This document shows, piece by piece, positions 56,897 to 64,000 of a stretch of 64,000 nt of DNA. The translations under genes and the position numbers were made by a program. This DNA is from a virus: the IMG/VR virus record IMGVR_UViG_3300047476_001203, positions 1 to 64,000 of that record; one strand, written 5' to 3'. The number at the start of each line of letters is the position of its first letter. The first letter of the stretch is position 1. Below the pieces are notes generated by a model that ran no database searches, was not told the origin of the DNA, and saw nothing but the letters and a program-made list of their open reading frames with translations.

Positions 56897-57591
56897 ATTA
56901 AATTCTTGTTTCTAATGAAATAACTAACTTTATTTTTATCCGCAATGTGACAAACCCCGTTCATTGATAATTCATCAAACGATGGGTTATGTTTATATAG
57001 GTAATTTATATCATCAAAGTATAAATTTAAATATTGTTGGTTTAAAGTTATTGGTGGTATCCCGTGGTAACGTTTGTTAAAAAAATCGTAATTTGACTCA
57101 ATAACATCTAAAACTTCGGAATATGCTTTATTCACATTTCTAAAGTTGCAAGACGCGATTATTGAGGTGTTATTCAATTCCGTATAATCTAACGAGGTAT
57201 TTGAATATAGTTTATGTAGTTCGGTAAAATGTTCAATTTGTGAACTCGATAAAGGATGTTTGTAACATAAATTTAGTTTATCCTTTTTAATGATATCTAA
57301 TAATTTTTTAATATCCTCAACTACTAAATCATTATCCAAATGTATAAAGGGGAATTGAATTTCGGATAGAACTTTTAACTTAGGATATGACCATATTGTT
57401 GGTTTTCGGTATCTATCGGGTAAGGATAACTCAACCCAATCATATATTAAGTCTAAATTTTTAAAATAATCAATATCGGAATATATTATAGGAACTTCAC
57501 CTTGTATATTCAAACTTTTAATTGAGTACTTTAAGTAAACTTCAGTAATCTCTTTAAGTCTGGTTGGTAGATATGTGAATACTATTCTCAC
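56893..57591 (-). CDS. Glycosyltransferase-like protein (DUF6734-type)
   Basis: 232 residues. FPFIHLDNDLVV contains a D-x-D that could hold metal, after a long strand/helix series (WSYPKLKVLSEI). The layout resembles the DUF6734 GT-A family. It is coupled to the neighbours by a few bases and lies in the SGNH/sulfotransferase group, so it likely puts a sugar on the same acceptor. Confidence 0.78.
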   Translation of the reverse strand: MRIVFTYLPTRLKEITEVYLKYSIKSLNIQGEVPIIYSDIDYFKNLDLIYDWVELSLPDRYRKPTIWSYPKLKVLSEIQFPFIHLDNDLVVEDIKKLLDIIKKDKLNLCYKHPLSSSQIEHFTELHKLYSNTSLDYTELNNTSIIASCNFRNVNKAYSEVLDVIESNYDFFNKRYHGIPPITLNQQYLNLYFDDINYLYKHNPSFDELSMNGVCHIADKNKVSYFIRNKNLI

Positions 57592-58835
57592 TATAATAAT
57601 GGTCGTTTTGGTATGGGTTCGTTAGATATTGTGCCATTGACCATCATATCTAACATTGAATTTTCTTTATGTAATCTATTAATGAAAATATCGTGACATT
57701 CTTTAATCCAATCCTTACATAGTTGATAATTGTTATCAAAATCACTAATGAACGTTCTTATAAAATCAGCAAATAGTTTTGCGTTTCCTTGGTATTGTTT
57801 GGACTCATCATAAAAAGGATGTTTTCTAATCCCAACCAAATCCATAATACAATCGTATGGGTATGAATGGGTAGAAACGAAAGGAACGTTCGCTAAAATT
57901 AAACCTAACGACTTTTCACTTAAGTATTGACTGTGATAATCAGCGGAATTATGTGCCCAAGACTCATCACATATTTGAATTTTAGACATTGGTAAAATCC
58001 TCAAGAAATAGTCAAGACCTACTGTTATGTTTGTTAATATCCTTAAGTTCTGAAAATCAATCTCAGAATCGTAGTCATTTAAGTAAGCTCCTTCAATTTT
58101 TCTATACTTTGGCTGTACGGAGTCCTTTTCAATTACATTTGTTTGAGAAACAAAGATGTCTTCAATTTGTGTTAATTCCTCAGCAATTTTAACTCTAAGT
58201 GGTTTGTGGGCTCTTACTGAATAACCCATTTTATATTTTGGTATGATTGCATCACTAATATTCTTATAATCATAAAACCATCTAATACTAATCATTTCAT
58301 TCCATTGAAATATGATGTTAGTGAACGGGTTGTATAAATTTGGGTGTTTACTTAGTACAATCTTATTAGTAAAAACATTATCGGTCAATATAAAATGATT
58401 TGATAGTCTAAGAATTTGATTCTCAATTTCCTCAATTTGTATTGTTCCGTCCGTCTTTACTTTTGCATTATCATTCTTGATGAATATTTTTTCAGTTCTA
58501 AATAAAGATACTACCCAATTCTTTTTATCTTCAATAAGGTCTGCCATTCTTTCAATTATCGCAAAAGAATCCGAACCTCTATGTTCGGTACCATCAAAAT
58601 TTGTATCTTGACCTCTTTGTCTAAGTGCACCAAAGAAATCGATTATATGAATCCCTTCATCATCATTTATTTCAGGATTGAAGGATACCTCAAAGTTCTT
58701 TCCTCTGTATTCAAATGTAATATCCCTAATCGCACCATTTGTGTTATCCACTTCAACCATCTCTTTGTTCTTAACATTATGAAAGAACTTTTGAAATAAC
58801 ATATCGGTATAATAATGATGAACAAATATTTTCAT
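57591..58835 (-). CDS. Phage GT-like protein, exostosin/GT-B style
   Basis: 414 residues. The last third has YLSEKSLGLILANVPFVSTHSY with GIRKHPFYDES, the 'E-K-S-x-x-x-I-x-A-x-x-P-F-V' strand of exostosin-like or phage GT-B-like families, though no full set of catalytic motifs is seen. No signal peptide or membrane segment. I call it glycosyltransferase-like with caution. Confidence 0.74.
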   Translation of the reverse strand: MKIFVHHYYTDMLFQKFFHNVKNKEMVEVDNTNGAIRDITFEYRGKNFEVSFNPEINDDEGIHIIDFFGALRQRGQDTNFDGTEHRGSDSFAIIERMADLIEDKKNWVVSLFRTEKIFIKNDNAKVKTDGTIQIEEIENQILRLSNHFILTDNVFTNKIVLSKHPNLYNPFTNIIFQWNEMISIRWFYDYKNISDAIIPKYKMGYSVRAHKPLRVKIAEELTQIEDIFVSQTNVIEKDSVQPKYRKIEGAYLNDYDSEIDFQNLRILTNITVGLDYFLRILPMSKIQICDESWAHNSADYHSQYLSEKSLGLILANVPFVSTHSYPYDCIMDLVGIRKHPFYDESKQYQGNAKLFADFIRTFISDFDNNYQLCKDWIKECHDIFINRLHKENSMLDMMVNGTISNEPIPKRPLL

Positions 58836-58838
58836 ATA

Positions 58839-59336
58839 TTAAATTAGTTTCTTAATTGTTTTATCTCTATCACCTTTTCTTAATCTGTCTTCACTATTCG
58901 AATCAAAAATATCCTCATAGTATGTTATTGACACGTTGAGTTTAGTTGATAATTCATTTAACTCCTCATTCCATTTCATAATGTCGTTATGGCACAGTTC
59001 AAAAATATCTGTAGGTGTCTCTTCATAAACGTAAGGTTTGTTTGAGTCATAATTTTTAATCTTTGAAAAGTATGTTTGATAGGCGTGTGACTCAGCACAC
59101 TCTTTAACGTTTCTTCTCGTTAACAATATCACCTCATCAAAGTTTTTTGATAGTTGTATATTATCGTTGTGATGACATATTATTGTTTTAACCACAACAT
59201 TCTTTTCACCATTATACTCAACTCTACCAGTACCATCAAACGGTTCAAATAAAGGTTTTAAATTCTTCTCTTTCGCTATCTTGTGTAACAATGAAGTAGA
59301 ACCCGTTCTTGGTAGGGAGATTATTAGTACACTCAT
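58839..59336 (-). CDS. Sulfotransferase-like protein 3
   Basis: 165 residues. SLPRTGSTSLLHKI is a clear sulfotransferase P-loop-like 5'-PSB, and VILLTRRNVKECAESHAY is a 3'-PB strand with two Arg. It should transfer sulfate from PAPS to a sugar hydroxyl. It overlaps the 2OG-oxygenase gene by 4 bases, suggesting that the two enzymes share a product. Confidence 0.86.
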   Translation of the reverse strand: MSVLIISLPRTGSTSLLHKIAKEKNLKPLFEPFDGTGRVEYNGEKNVVVKTIICHHNDNIQLSKNFDEVILLTRRNVKECAESHAYQTYFSKIKNYDSNKPYVYEETPTDIFELCHNDIMKWNEELNELSTKLNVSITYYEDIFDSNSEDRLRKGDRDKTIKKLI

Positions 59337-59899
59337 AACAATGTTTTATTACTTTTAACTCTCGGATAATCAAAATCTGTTTCGGTCATCCAAACATTCA
59401 ACGCATATCTTATTCCCTTAGTTACCGGCAGAACTCCGTGATATGTTTCAGAACCATTGAATGAAATACTATCACCCAATTTTAAATCACATAAAGTCAA
59501 CCCACCCAAAGTTTCGAAGTTATATGGTGGGTTCTCGTCTTGGGTTAACGCAAATTGACCCCCTTCAAAATCGTCAGAAAGAACAATAACTGTAGTTAAT
59601 TCACTTGACTTATCTTTATGTAGATTAAGATACCTACCATCATAGTATGATGTTAAACTAATGTTGAAATTTTTTAAATTAAATGTCGAATAATCAAACC
59701 ATAATTTAAAATCTCCGTTTTTGTAGTTACTTGTTAATAAATTAATAATTCTTTCCTTAAAATTGGAATCGTACATTCTTCTACAATCCCATACTTCGGT
59801 TGGTTTATATGAAAAGGGTTCACCGAACTCAAGACAAAAATCAATTATATCTTTAGCGGTTCCTCTATCACAAAAATTATTGTTTATGTTATAATTCAT
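59333..59899 (-). CDS. 2OG-Fe(II) oxygenase, prolyl-4-hydroxylase-like
   Basis: 188 residues. LNLHKDKSSELTTVIVLS gives the H-x-D iron site and ETYHGVLPVTKGIRYALNVW gives the second His and the Arg that binds 2-oxoglutarate, about 65 residues apart. It hydroxylates an unknown amino acid or sugar using iron, oxygen and 2-oxoglutarate. Coupled to SGNH and sulfotransferase genes on both sides. Confidence 0.9.
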   Translation of the reverse strand: MNYNINNNFCDRGTAKDIIDFCLEFGEPFSYKPTEVWDCRRMYDSNFKERIINLLTSNYKNGDFKLWFDYSTFNLKNFNISLTSYYDGRYLNLHKDKSSELTTVIVLSDDFEGGQFALTQDENPPYNFETLGGLTLCDLKLGDSISFNGSETYHGVLPVTKGIRYALNVWMTETDFDYPRVKSNKTLL

Positions 59900-60717
59900 A
59901 GTAGATATGAATTTTTCTTTTTATTATGGATTAGTAAATTATCTTCATTTATGAATTTATACAATTCCTCAGCAATTAATTTATATCCGTTGTTACTTGG
60001 GTGTTTACCTGCGGTTGTGTCCACCCATCGATTATTATCCTCCCAAACATCTTTTCTATTTGTGTCGATTAACAAATTAGCCATTGTTTTATCTCTATAA
60101 CCCCAATATCTTTCACCCTCAATCAAATGAGTTTTATCAACCAGAACATCGATGTTTTTGTTAATCATAGTATCAAACGCATCGCAAAAAACATATCTAA
60201 TCCCCAACTCCTTAAACATAAATTGTAAGTGTAGAATGTAGTTTTGGTTAACTATGTCATAGTACGTGTCATTAAACAAATTACTAATGTAGTAATCTCT
60301 AAAATTCTTTTCCGCCCTATTATAGTTTACATTATCCCCACTAACACCGTCGAAAATATATTTGAAAAGATGTTGTTTACTCTTATATCGTTGACCCCAA
60401 ATATGAAAACTATTCTCGTTTGGAAAAAATGGTAGTTGGTCTCTTAATGATGAGGACCACATAATAACAACAAAATCATCTTGAGTGATGATTTCATTTT
60501 TTAATTGATAACAAACTGTATTGAATATTGAGTTGTTCGAAAAAGCCCCAACTCCGTTATTTTTAACTTCACATTCAAGTAGTTCTGATAAGTGTTTTGG
60601 CCAACAATATTTTTGTCTTATGTTAGTTCTTTCCTCAGGAATTTCTGTTGTTAATTCCTCATCAACATTACCCCCAACACCCTCAGTCCAACTATCTCCA
60701 TATGTGAATAACTTCAT
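59896..60717 (-). CDS. SGNH hydrolase-like protein, copy 8
   Basis: 273 residues. YGDSWTEGVGG, NNGVGAFSNNSIFN and AGKHPSNNGYKLIAEEL, the last being the most classical SGNH His block in the window (D/A-x-x-H-P-x-x-x-G-Y). It is the best match to standard acyl esterases or O-acetyltransferases among the eight copies. Confidence 0.87.
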   Translation of the reverse strand: MKLFTYGDSWTEGVGGNVDEELTTEIPEERTNIRQKYCWPKHLSELLECEVKNNGVGAFSNNSIFNTVCYQLKNEIITQDDFVVIMWSSSLRDQLPFFPNENSFHIWGQRYKSKQHLFKYIFDGVSGDNVNYNRAEKNFRDYYISNLFNDTYYDIVNQNYILHLQFMFKELGIRYVFCDAFDTMINKNIDVLVDKTHLIEGERYWGYRDKTMANLLIDTNRKDVWEDNNRWVDTTAGKHPSNNGYKLIAEELYKFINEDNLLIHNKKKNSYLL

Positions 60718-60728
60718 AAAACATTATC

Positions 60729-60872
60729 TTATTCCCCCAAGTGTTTAACCTTAATAGCTGTTACAACCGCTTGAAACGCAGTTGCTACTTTTGTTTTTAA
60801 TTCACTTGAAATGGGTGCAACAATTGCTTTAATTGTTTGTGCAGGTCTTTCTATTCTTTCTTTTTGTGCCAT
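60729..60872 (-). CDS. Small alanine-rich peptide, unknown function
   Basis: 47 residues: MAQKERIERPAQTIKAIVAP, then ISSELKTKVATAFQAVVTAI and KVKHLGE. The clean ATG frame lies 12 bases downstream of the Hint-domain gene on the same strand and 12 bases upstream of SGNH copy 8. It is amphipathic, basic at both ends. It could be a small structural or regulatory peptide; a precursor-peptide role next to the ATP-grasp-like gene is conceivable but unsupported. Confidence 0.55.
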   Translation of the reverse strand: MAQKERIERPAQTIKAIVAPISSELKTKVATAFQAVVTAIKVKHLGE

Positions 60873-60884
60873 AATATTTTAATT

Positions 60885-62375
60885 TTATATTTTCGGTACG
60901 GGTACATTTGAACAACCAGGACAGTACCAGCTATTACACCAGTGTCCACAATAGTTCCAAGGACACCAACAAGTATTGTGCATCACACTAAAATCACCAT
61001 CACCAATATCAACTAAGAATAAATCTGAAGATTCAAAGTCCAAACTATAAATGGTTTTTTGTGCGTGTTCCATTTCCAATCCTGTAATCTCTACAGTTGT
61101 TAATAGATTAGTGTTAGTGTCAGTGATTACTAATTTGTCACCAACGTACATTTTATTAACTCTCTCAAATCTTGTTGCTGTTGAACCTGATTCTTCAATA
61201 TAATATGTTGCTGAAGGTGCATCAGTCCAAGTTCTACCGTCAGATAATGTTATTCTAATGTAAATTGTATCAACCTCGGCTGATACCATAGCATTTAATG
61301 TGGTTCCGGTTTGTATTAAAGTTAAGTTATCTTGAGCAACAGTACTATCCCAACCAAACGTGTCAATTTTATTTTGTTCAAATTTAGCTGCGTGGTTATC
61401 ATTTAAATCGACATAATCTATTGAACGAACATAATCCCCTAATTGTATCGTATCAACATCCAACAATGTTCCATCGTATTTTAAAATAACACTATCATCA
61501 TCTGTGTGATAATCGTTCTTTGCGTAGTTACCCAATTCTTTAGTAATATACTTGTATCTACTTTTCTGATTTAACTTGTTGGTTCCTGTAACAAACTCAT
61601 CATCTGCAAATGTCAACGGTAATATTGTTGATTGGGTGTACCCACCCATATGAATAACATCCAATTCAGGTCCGTAAATAATATCAATACTTCTTATGAT
61701 TGAGTATCTACCTTGAACTAAATTATCTTCAGAAAATATAAATTCTTGAGCCAAGTGGTTAGGTTCAAGATTAGTCTTTAAATCTGATAAATCAGTACTT
61801 CCTGTAATTCTGTATATTGCAGGATAATCCATTGGGTTATAAGCAGGATTTCTTGGTTTTATTAGTACGTTTGGATTTGATGTTGTGGTATAATCAACAT
61901 CATTTAAAGTATCTAAATTTAACGACGTGGATGTGAAATATGTGTTTGGTACATATGTCGACCCACTCATTAATGAGAAAAATTCAAATTTATCGGCACA
62001 ATATGTCTCATCAACCAACGCAGTGGTATCGAAGGATTGTCTTAATATAAACTTATGAACATCATCTTCAATATAGGGAACGGTAACTGAACCGACCGGA
62101 ACAATAAATTCAGTAAATGACATATTATTCTCCTGACACTTTTCTTCTAATATTCTCTTAAATCTATACTGTTCAGTTAAGGGTTTATATGCGTCTCCTT
62201 CAGTCCATATTAAGTAAAATTCAGTGATGTTGTTACTAACTAACATCGTGAATAATGAGGTATAATCAAGCAAATCCGCACCCTCATTATAGATTGTGGT
62301 GTTTGTGTTTATTTCCAAAAACTTCACCGAGTCTCCCGTTTGTAGTAAGTCACTACCAATTATAGTTGCTTTCAT
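60885..62375 (-). CDS. ATP-grasp-like protein fused to a Hint (intein-like) domain and a Cys-rich tail
   Basis: 496 residues. The first 280 look like an ATP-grasp enzyme in pattern (VKFLEINTN, later NVLIKPRNPAYN and LAQEFIFSEDNL). From about residue 287 a Hint domain follows: DDSVILKYDGTLLDVDTIQLGDYVRSID, VNKMYVGDKLVI and, at the end, VEITGLEMEHAQKTIYSLDF leading to VMHNTC with His466-Asn467. The N-terminal Cys of true inteins is missing. The last 29 residues hold six Cys (CWCPWNYCGHWC...). Asn cyclisation could release this tail. Confidence 0.85.
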   Translation of the reverse strand: MKATIIGSDLLQTGDSVKFLEINTNTTIYNEGADLLDYTSLFTMLVSNNITEFYLIWTEGDAYKPLTEQYRFKRILEEKCQENNMSFTEFIVPVGSVTVPYIEDDVHKFILRQSFDTTALVDETYCADKFEFFSLMSGSTYVPNTYFTSTSLNLDTLNDVDYTTTSNPNVLIKPRNPAYNPMDYPAIYRITGSTDLSDLKTNLEPNHLAQEFIFSEDNLVQGRYSIIRSIDIIYGPELDVIHMGGYTQSTILPLTFADDEFVTGTNKLNQKSRYKYITKELGNYAKNDYHTDDDSVILKYDGTLLDVDTIQLGDYVRSIDYVDLNDNHAAKFEQNKIDTFGWDSTVAQDNLTLIQTGTTLNAMVSAEVDTIYIRITLSDGRTWTDAPSATYYIEESGSTATRFERVNKMYVGDKLVITDTNTNLLTTVEITGLEMEHAQKTIYSLDFESSDLFLVDIGDGDFSVMHNTCWCPWNYCGHWCNSWYCPGCSNVPVPKI

Positions 62376-62466
62376 AAATTTTGTTTCCTTACAATAAATA
62401 TATCTATAAAAATATTATTAGAAAAGGATATTTATAATGTTTATTTTTTTATTATATATGTATATA

Positions 62467-62754
62467 TTAAATTAAAGTACTCTTATTCTTATTTTTAACA
62501 GGTGTTATGTAATCTGAATCCACTTCTTCCCAATAACCCTTAGTACAAGGATTGAAATTTTTAGAGAATACTTTTTTATTTAGAGGACACCCACAATCAC
62601 CACAGTAAGCAGACCACTTCACGCCCCTCAAAACTTCTTTTCTGTAATCACAACCCAAACAAACATTTAATCTTTTTTCTGCCAATTCCTCTTGTTTAGG
62701 TGTTGGGTTAAATGATGTTTTCCAAGCCTCAAAAATTTCTTTATAATCTATCAT
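62467..62754 (-). CDS. Small zinc-ribbon protein (DUF6171-like)
   Basis: 95 residues. VCLGCDYR, YCGDCGCPLNKKVFS and NPCTKGYW form a four- to six-Cys ribbon of a type found beside phage glycan and tail genes. Its upstream gap of 91 bases is AT-only with TATTTATA-like boxes. It overlaps the next gene by 4 bases. Confidence 0.84.
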   Translation of the reverse strand: MIDYKEIFEAWKTSFNPTPKQEELAEKRLNVCLGCDYRKEVLRGVKWSAYCGDCGCPLNKKVFSKNFNPCTKGYWEEVDSDYITPVKNKNKSTLI

Positions 62755-63542
62755 ATTAAAGTCTTGGTTAATTTCGGTAGGTCGTAATAATCATAAATAC
62801 TGTTGTACTTTTTTATAAAATCATCATCTAAAGTTATTACACATTCCATATGTTTACTCGAATTAACCGAATGAAGTTCAAAAGGTTTTTCTAAAATATT
62901 CGACACCCATTCTTCCAATTTATTCAATTCATTGAAGTCAAACCAAATTATTGTTTGGTCATTATTTGTCCAATTAGATAATGGAGTTAATAAGATATCA
63001 ATCATATTAACCGCGTACCCTTTGGTATTTGATTTAAAATATTCTTCTTCCGACTTTTTAAATTTTGATGTTACTGAAATATCTATTTTTTCGTCAATCA
63101 ACTTTAAATCCATTAAGAACTCACATATCTTGTCCCATCTTTGTTTTTTAGTTGCAACATCTTCTTTTGTAAAAAAGAATAACTCATTCAACGATAGTTT
63201 GGAGAATTTTTTATAAATTTTATGAAACCCCATTCTTTGTAAATCAAATAAAACGTGTTTATATAATGAATAAAATCTCTCGTGTCTTTGTCTTTTAACC
63301 GCAATAATCGGATAGTTTCTACCAAACTTACTCTGTAAATCAATTAAAGATTCGTGTCCGTGATAGATATAGTTCATCAAATCTTTTTTATCCACCGATT
63401 TAAAATCAATATCTGAATTCGCTAACTCCCACTCCCCATTATGTGTTTGAATTTTAACATCATTAACCAAACAAGAATAATGAAAGGCAGTTGACGCACA
63501 TCTCGGTAAACTCAAATAAAAAAACTTATTTTCAACTAACAT
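62751..63542 (-). CDS. Sulfotransferase-like protein 4
   Basis: 263 residues. YLSLPRCASTAFHYS is a PAPS-type 5'-PSB and AVKRQRHERFYSLYKHVL carries a basic strand in the 3'-PB position. Length fits a full sulfotransferase, longer than the other three. It is coupled to the 2OG oxygenase by a single-base overlap, like the pair at 58.8-59.9 kb. Confidence 0.84.
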   Translation of the reverse strand: MLVENKFFYLSLPRCASTAFHYSCLVNDVKIQTHNGEWELANSDIDFKSVDKKDLMNYIYHGHESLIDLQSKFGRNYPIIAVKRQRHERFYSLYKHVLFDLQRMGFHKIYKKFSKLSLNELFFFTKEDVATKKQRWDKICEFLMDLKLIDEKIDISVTSKFKKSEEEYFKSNTKGYAVNMIDILLTPLSNWTNNDQTIIWFDFNELNKLEEWVSNILEKPFELHSVNSSKHMECVITLDDDFIKKYNSIYDYYDLPKLTKTLI

Positions 63543-63991
63543 TAGATTAATGATTTTTTAATTAGTTTGGAGGGCCATACGTTTATTGAATATCTAACCC
63601 CACTTGTTATTTCTTTAACAGAGTGTACAATATTTGAATCGAAGATGAATACGCTACCTTCTTTTTTAGGTACTGAATGTTCAATTTCATTTACAATATA
63701 CTTTACATCACCATCCTCATATTGGTCGTTCAATTGAATTATATAGGTTATTGTTGCCCCATTTACAATTTCGTGACTGTCTGGATGCCAATCTAAAAAA
63801 TCTCCCTCACCGTATCTATTAAATGAATAATTGTGTATTCGATTATACGTGATTCCATTAAACGGATTCAATTCATTAGATAATGTGATGATTTTATCAG
63901 TTAAACTTTTCAATATTGGTATACCCAACATTTCATTAGTAAAATAAGTACCCATTCGTTTATTACCCTCGTACGCAACATTCTCAGTCAT
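63542..63991 (-). CDS. 2OG-Fe(II) oxygenase, perhaps extending past the right edge
   Basis: 149 residues visible. LDWHPDSHEIVNG is the H-x-D site and VHSVKEITSGVRYSINVW holds the second His and 2OG-binding Arg. No stop occurs upstream of the ATG before the window ends, so the true start may be outside. It repeats the oxygenase plus sulfotransferase pairing of the 58.8-59.9 kb group. Confidence 0.88.
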   Translation of the reverse strand: MTENVAYEGNKRMGTYFTNEMLGIPILKSLTDKIITLSNELNPFNGITYNRIHNYSFNRYGEGDFLDWHPDSHEIVNGATITYIIQLNDQYEDGDVKYIVNEIEHSVPKKEGSVFIFDSNIVHSVKEITSGVRYSINVWPSKLIKKSLI

Positions 63992-64000
63992 TACTTTTCC

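Noticed and set aside
60885-62375. A full splicing intein
   Set aside because: The N-terminal Cys/Ser nucleophile is missing and there is no homing endonuclease part; the C-terminal HN-T/C supports at most C-terminal cleavage.
1-64000. CRISPR arrays
   Set aside because: No set of regularly spaced repeats of 20-40 bp with unique spacers is seen; the only array-like DNA is in the fibre gene and is coding.
1-64000. Insertion sequence, transposase or integrase with attachment sites
   Set aside because: No transposase or integrase motif and no flanking duplication was found; nothing suggests a mobile element inside the window.

Overview
The window is a slice of a large, AT-rich double-stranded DNA phage genome (or a phage contig from a metagenome) that most likely infects a Bacteroidota host. 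Genes are short, tightly packed and often overlap by 1 to 60 bases. Most lie on the minus strand; one plus-strand block covers about 43.5-50.5 kb and there are two isolated plus-strand genes. The host guess rests on two signals: several gene starts are preceded by TTTG-N18-20-TAnnTTTG-like promoters, which is the Bacteroidota -33/-7 pattern, and start codons lack Shine-Dalgarno sequences and follow A-rich leaders instead. No terminase, portal, capsid, polymerase or helicase gene is visible, so this is only part of the genome. The clear virion genes are a tail fibre with its chaperone domain and the receptor-tip-like proteins beside it.

Layout. 0-1.3 kb: a glycosyltransferase cut by the edge and an LpxH-like phosphoesterase. 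1.3-10.6 kb: many small early-type genes of unknown function, one tRNA-like gene, a PD-(D/E)XK nuclease candidate, and five of seven small proteins that begin with the same M-x(1-3)-F-K-F-[FL] peptide. 10.6-13.4 kb: four tandem SGNH-hydrolase-like genes. 13.4-17.1 kb: unknown genes, a caspase-like protein, a free-standing DnaA domain IV, and a protein with a KWCTT motif. 17.1-20.5 kb: an RNA-repair-like group (cyclic-phosphate receiver domain, Rnl1-type RNA ligase, calcineurin-like phosphoesterase, P-loop polynucleotide kinase), closed by a terminator. 20.5-24.6 kb: RmlC sugar epimerase, SPFH protein, ferredoxin, a sulfotransferase-like protein and a DnaQ-type exonuclease. 24.6-28.7 kb: three proteins with tag-like N termini, including a PG-binding/M23/lysozyme-like cell-wall hydrolase. 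28.7-33.6 kb: HAD phosphatase of the RNA-repair type, S-adenosylmethionine decarboxylase, a zinc metallopeptidase candidate and an m5C methyltransferase. 33.7-39.6 kb: two PcfJ-like paralogues, an NlpC/P60 peptidase and thymidylate synthase. 39.6-43.5 kb: two more SGNH proteins, a sulfotransferase-like protein, DUF192 and an N6/N4 DNA methyltransferase. 43.5-50.5 kb (plus strand): five glycosyltransferases and a nucleotide-sugar epimerase with small companion genes. 50.4-64 kb: tail fibre with an S74 chaperone domain, three tandem tip-like paralogues, then glycosyltransferases, SGNH proteins, sulfotransferases and 2OG-Fe(II) oxygenases, plus an unusual ATP-grasp-like/Hint fusion that ends in a Cys-rich tail.

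Two themes dominate. The first is a large kit for making and decorating glycans or virion surfaces: about eight glycosyltransferases, eight SGNH proteins, four sulfotransferase-like proteins, two dioxygenases and two sugar epimerases. The second is an RNA-repair and takeover kit (ligase, kinase, cREC, HAD, phosphoesterase) spread over 17-30 kb. The best candidates for something undescribed are the shared FKFF N-terminal peptide, the Hint protein with a releasable Cys-rich tail, the SGNH expansion, and this combination of RNA-repair genes. All functions come from reading motifs by eye; no database search was run.
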